Shown piece by piece: positions 18,571 through 22,718 of a stretch of 22,718 nucleotides of DNA. Under the pieces are notes generated by a model. It saw nothing but the letters and a program-made list of their open reading frames with translations. It did no database searches and was not told where the DNA came from. The translations under genes were made by a program, and so were the position numbers. Within the stretch, counting starts at the first letter, position 1. Every line of letters starts with the position of its first letter. Origin of the DNA: Saccoglossus kowalevskii (Eukaryota > Hemichordata > Enteropneusta > Harrimaniidae); assembly GCF_000003605.2 (NCBI RefSeq), contig NW_003157822.1, positions 1 to 22,718 of the forward strand. Reading direction: 5' to 3'.

Positions 18571-19885
18571 ACCATTGAAGTGACACAGTTTTACTGATCA
18601 GTGTTAAAGTAAGTTTCAACCATTGAAATGACACACAGTTTGCTGATCTGTGTAAGATAAGTTTAAACCATTGAAATGACTCACAGTTTGCGGATCAGTG
18701 TTAAGTACGTTTCAACCATTGAAATGACACACAGTTTGCTGATCGTTGTAAAGTAAGTTTCAACCATTGAAATAACACAGACTTTCCTGATCAGTGTTAA
18801 AGTAAGTTTCAACCATTGAAATGACACACAGTTTGCTGATCAGTGTAAAGTAAGCTTTCAACTATTGAAATGACACACAGTTTGCTGATCATTGTAAAGT
18901 AAGTTTCAACCATTGAAATAACACAGACTTTTCTGATCAGTGTTAACGTAAGTTTCAACCATTGAAATGACACACAGTTTGCTGATCAGTGTAAAGTAAG
19001 TTTCTGCCATTAAAATGACACACAGTTTGCTGATCAGTGTTAAATTTTCAATCATTGAAAATACACATAGTTTGCTGATGAGTGTAAAGTTTCAACCATT
19101 GAAATGACACACAGTTTGATGATCAGTGCTAAAGTAAGTTTCAACCATTGAAATAACAAACAGTTTGCTGATCATTGTAAAGTAAGTTTCAACCATTGAA
19201 ATAACACAGACTTTTCTGATCAGTGTTAACGTAAGTTTCAACCATTGAAATGATACACAGTTTGCTGAACAGTGTAAAGTAAGTTTCAACCATTAAAATG
19301 ACACACAGTTTGCTGATCAGTGGAAAGTAAGTTTCAGCCATTGAAATGGCACACAGTTTCCTGATCAGTGTTAAAGTAAGTTTAAACCATTGAAATGACA
19401 CACAGTTTGCTGATCAGTGTTAAAGTAAGTTTCAACCATTGAAATGACACAGTTTGCGGATCAGTGGAAAGTAAGTTTCAACCATTGAAATGAAACACAG
19501 TTTGCGGATCAGTGTTAAAGTAAGTTTCAACCATTGAAATGACACACAGTTTGCTGATCATTGTAAAGTAAGCTTTCAACCATTGAAAAAACACAGACTT
19601 TTCTAATCAGTGTTAAAATAAGTTTCAACCATTGAAATGACACACAGTTTGCTGATCATTCTAAAGTATGCTTTCAACCATTGAAAAAACACAGACTATT
19701 CTGATCAGTGTTAAAGTAAGTTTCAATCATTCAAATGGCACACAGTTTGCTGATCATTGTAAAATAAGTTTACAACCATTGTAATAATACAGACTTTTCT
19801 GATCAGTGTTAAAGTAAGTTTCAACCATTGAAATGACACACAGTTTGCTGATCAGCGTAAAGTAAGTTTCAGCCATTAAAATGAC
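18571..19885 (+). repeat. Family F1 block, copy C (5' partial)
   Basis: Begins at the GAAGTGACACAG monomer, so the n-like part seen in copies B and D is missing. It then follows copy B at an offset of 5534, with m1 at 18613. A 2-bp loss (GACACAGTTTGCGG, near 19447) lowers the offset to 5532; copy A has the same loss, whereas B and D do not. Private changes include GAAAATACACATAG and GAAACACAG. Confidence 0.9.
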
Positions 19886-20190
19886 ACACAGTTGCTGATC
19901 AGCGTAAAGTAAGTTTCAGCTATGAAATGGCACACAGTTTGCTGATCAGTGTAAAGTAAGTTTACAACCCATTGAAATAATACAGACTTTTCTGATCAGT
20001 GTTAAAGTAAGTTTCAACCATTGAAATGACACACAGTTTGCTGATCAGTGACACACAGACTTTTCTGATCAGTGTTAAAGTAAGTTTCAATCATTCAAAT
20101 ATCACACAGTTTGCTGATCATTGTTAAGTAAGTTTACAACCATTGAAATAATACAGACTTTTCTGATCAGTGTTAAAGTAAGTTTCAACC
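19886..20190 (+). repeat. Indel-rich and truncated satellite linker
   Basis: It contains CACAGTTGCTG, TTTCAGCTATG and TTTACAACCCATTG, and a clear truncated monomer near 20041-20066. There GATCAGTG is followed directly by ACACACAGAC, so about half a monomer is missing. The TTTACAACC monomer with AATAATACAG appears three times between 19760 and 20160, indicating local duplication. Confidence 0.8.
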
Positions 20191-21693
20191 ATTGAAATGA
20201 CACAAAGTTTGCTGATCAGTGTAAAGTAAGCTTTCAACTATTGAAATGACACACAGTTTGCTGATCAGTGTTAAAGTAAGTTTCAACCATTGAAATGACA
20301 CACAGTTTGCTGATCAGTGTAAAATAAGTTTCAGCCATTGAAATGGCACACAGTTTGCTGATCAGTGTAAAGTAAGTTTCAACCATTGAAATGGCACACA
20401 GTTTGCTGATCAGTGTTAAGTAAGTTTCAACCATTGAAGTGACACAGTTTACTGATCAGTGTTAAAGTAAGTTTCAACCATTCAAATGACACACAGTTTG
20501 CTGATCTGTGTAAGATAAGTTTAAACCATTGAAATGACCCACAGTTTGCGGATCAGTGTTAAGTACGTTTCAACCATTGAAATGACACACAGTTTGCTGA
20601 TCGTTGTAAAGTAAGTTTCAACTATTGAAATAACACAGACTTTCCTGATCAGTGTTAAAGTAAGTTTCAACCATTGAAATGACACACAGTTTGCTGATCA
20701 GTGTAAAGTAAGGTTTCAGCTATTGAAATGACACACAGTTTGCTGATCATTGTAAAGTAAGTTTGAACCATTGAAATAACACAGACTTTTCTGATCAGTG
20801 TTAACGTAAGTTTCAACCATTGAAATGACACACAGTTTGCTGATCAGTGTAAAGTAAGTTTCTGCCATTAAAATGACACACAGTTTGCTGATCAGTGTTA
20901 AATTTTCAATCATTGAAATGACACACAGTTTGCTGATCAGTGTAAAGTAAGTTTCAACCATTGAAATGACACACAGTTTGATGATCAGTGCTAAAGTAAG
21001 TTTCAACCATTGAAATAACACACAGTTTGCTGATCATTGTAAAGTAAGTTTCAACCATTGAAATAACACAGACTTTTCTGATCAGTGTTAACGTAAGTTT
21101 CAACCATTGAAATGATACACAGTTTGCTGAACAGTGTAAAGTAAGTTTCAACCATTAAAATGACACACAGTTTGCTGATCAGTGGAAAGTAAGTTTAAAC
21201 CATTGAAATGACACACAGTTTGCTGATCAGTGTTAAAGTAAGTTTCAACCATTGAAATGACACACAGTTTGCGGATCAGTGTAAAGTAAGTTTCAACCAT
21301 TGAAATGACACACAGTTTGCGGATCAGTGTTAAAGTAAGTTTCAACCATTGAAATGACACACAGTTTGCTGATCATTGTAAAGTAAGCTTTCAACCATTG
21401 AAAAAACACAGACTTTTCTAATCAGTGTTAAAGTAAGTTTCAACCATTGAAATGACACACAGTTTGCTGATCATTCTAAAGTATGCTTTCAACCATTGAA
21501 AAAACACAGACTATTCTGATCAGTGTTAAAGTAAGTTTCAATCATTCAAATGGCACACAGTTTGCTGATCATTGTAAAGTAAGTTTACAACCATTGTAAT
21601 AATACAGACTTTTCTGATCAGTGATAAGTAAGTTTCAACCATTGAAATGACACACAGTTTGCTGATCAGCGTAAAGTAAGTTTCAGCCATTAA
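20191..21693 (+). repeat. Family F1 block, copy D
   Basis: Follows copy B at an offset of 7392, with m1 at 20471. Near 20917-20956 the monomer has the ordinary CACACAG, GATCAG and GTAAGTTTC sequence, while A, B and C have CACATAG, GATGAG and loss of GTAA; this adds 4 bp. Near 21192 the GTGGAAAG monomer is joined directly to TTTAAACC, so one 49-bp monomer (TTTCAGCC, TTTCCTG) is missing. Confidence 0.9.
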
Positions 21694-21846
21694 ATGACAC
21701 ACAGTTTGCTGATCATTGTAAAGTAAGTTTAAAACCATTGAAAATAATACAGACATTTCTGATCAGTGTTAAAGTAAGTTTCAACCATGAAATGACACAC
21801 AGTTTGCTGATCAGTGTAAAGTAAGTTTCAACCATTGAAATGACAC
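21694..21846 (+). repeat. Indel-rich satellite patch
   Basis: Monomers around 21615-21800 show single-base changes in length: GTGATAAGTAAG, CATTAAATGAC, TTTAAAACCATTGAAAATAA, CAGACATTTCTG and TTTCAACCATGAAATG. It lies between F1 copy D and the block that matches 5945. Confidence 0.75.
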
Positions 21847-22631
21847 ACAGTTTGCTGATCAGTGTAAAGTAAGTTTCAACCATTGAAATGGCACACAGTT
21901 TGCTGATCAGTGTTAAGTAAGTTTCAACCATTGAAATGACACAGTTTGCTGATCAGTGTTAAAGTAAGTTTCATCCATTGAAATGACACACAGTTTGCTG
22001 ATCTGTGTAAGATAAGTTTAAACCATTGAAATGACCCACACTTTGCGGATCAGTGTTAAGTACGTTTCAACCATTGAAATGGCACACAGTTTGCTGATCG
22101 TTGTAAAGTAAGTTTCAACCATTGAAATAACACAGACTTTCCTGATCAGTGTTAAAGTAAGTTTCAACCATTGAAATGGCACACAGTTTGCTGATCAGTG
22201 TTAAAGTAAGTTTCAACCATTGAAATGACACACAGTTTGCTGATCAGTGTAAAATAAGTTTCAGCCATTGAATTGGCACACAGTTTGCTGATCAGTGTAA
22301 AGTAAGTTTCAACCATTGAAATGGCACACAGTTTGCTGATCAGTGTTAAGTAAGTTTCAACCATTGAAATGACACAGTTTGCTGATCAGTGTTAAAGTAA
22401 GTTTCAACCATTGAAATGACACACAGTTTGCTGATCTGTGTAAGATAAGTTTAAACCATTGAAATGACCCACACTTTGCGGATCAGTGTTAAATACGTTT
22501 CAACCATTGAAATGGCACACAGTTTACTGATCGTTGTAAAGTAAGTTTCAACCATTGAAATAACACAGACTTTCCTGATCAGTGTTAAAGTAAGTTTCAA
22601 CCATTCAAATGACACACAGTTTGCTGATCAG
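21847..22631 (+). repeat. Block repeated from 5945-6729 (offset 15902)
   Basis: Holds m1-m4 (21968-22160), a complete n-module (22161-22400), and m1-m4 again (22401 onward). Differences from the left copy include GAATTGGC in n3, GTTAAATACG in m2 and TTTACTG in m3. It is the second-largest collinear segment linking the two ends of the window. Confidence 0.88.
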
Positions 22632-22718
22632 TGTAAAGTAAGCTTTCAACCATTGAAATGACACACAGTTTGCTGATCATTGTTAAGTAAGTTTCAACCA
22701 TTGAAATAACACAGATGA
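22632..22718 (+). repeat. Right-edge satellite monomers
   Basis: Continues with a GCTTTCAACC monomer, a GATCATTGTTAAG end and a TAACACAG monomer that stops at ACAGATGA. The expected text there is ACAGACTTTCCTGA, so the last bases may reflect a small deletion. The array clearly runs to the window edge. Confidence 0.8.

Larger units (their letters stand above)
1..22718 (+). repeat. 48/49-bp satellite DNA array filling the window
   Basis: Every stretch read is a recognisable copy of one monomer. Its landmarks in order are TTTCAACCATTGAAA, GACACACAG, TTTGCTGATCAGTG and a TAAAGTAAG end that runs into the next copy. Most monomers are 48 or 49 bp, depending on GTGTAAAG versus GTGTTAAAG. Diagnostic variants are 44, 45, 47 and 50 bp. 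All copies face the same way, and I found no inversion, transposon insertion or unique sequence. Long homogeneous arrays of this kind are typical of eukaryotic satellite DNA. The species and chromosomal position cannot be inferred from the sequence. Confidence 0.98.

Noticed and set aside
1-22718. CRISPR array
   Set aside because: The repeats are directly abutting, with no unique spacers. The apparent variable parts are diverged copies of the same monomer.
1-22718. Tandem-repeat protein gene (long exon)
   Set aside because: Stops occur in all plus-strand frames within each monomer, and mixed 44-50 bp units shift the minus-strand frame.

Overview
The whole 22.7 kb window is one head-to-tail tandem array of an AT-rich (about 35% G+C) satellite monomer of 48-49 bp, all copies in one orientation. 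Dividing the length by the monomer size gives about 470 copies. I see no protein-coding gene, RNA gene, transposable element, CRISPR array or non-satellite island. This points to constitutive heterochromatin of a eukaryotic genome (centromeric, pericentromeric, subtelomeric or interstitial). The sequence does not identify the species. Minus-strand open frames exist only because the 48-bp unit is 16 codons; they are not genes.

The array has a readable higher-order grammar. Five monomers (n1-n5, 240 bp) are regularly followed by twelve diagnostic monomers (m1-m12, 573 bp), giving a 17-monomer higher-order repeat (HOR) of 813 bp. Complete 17-mers lie at 4093-4905 and 14772-15584, with a noisier copy at 9756-10571. 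Twelve-mers without a full preceding n-module lie at 7121-7693, 10767-11340 and 15970-16542. Truncated versions: 437-864 (m3-m11), 3133-3800 (n1-n5 plus m1-m9), and a 433-bp nine-monomer form at 6066-6498 and 21968-22400 (m1-m4 plus n1-n5). The m1-m4 segment acts as a hub after which the array continues in several ways.

Two other long families interleave with the HOR. Family F1 (about 1.3-1.56 kb) has copies at 1499-2790, 12799-14360, 18571-19885 (5' partial) and 20191-21693. Family q (about 0.9-1.1 kb) has copies at 8338-9300, 11413-12480 and 17604-18480. Other distant near-identical pairs are 3931-5139/14610-15818, 5246-5776/8846-9376 and 5945-6729/21847-22631.

Layout from left to right: irregular monomers (1-436); partial 12-mer (437-864); n-module (1013-1252); F1 copy A; truncated then full 17-mer (3133-4905); duplicated and nine-monomer blocks (4906-6729); indel-rich patch; 12-mer and 17-mer with a hybrid exit (7055-8302); q copy 1; indel patch; 17-mer and 12-mer (9756-11340); q copy 2 with a trimer duplication; indel patch; F1 copy B; 17-mer and 12-mer (14772-16542); homogeneous 48-mers (16736-17296); q copy 3; F1 copies C and D separated by indel patches; nine-monomer block to the right end. 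The most interesting signals are the mosaic HOR structure, copies that resemble distant relatives more than neighbours, and clustering of indel-rich patches at block boundaries.
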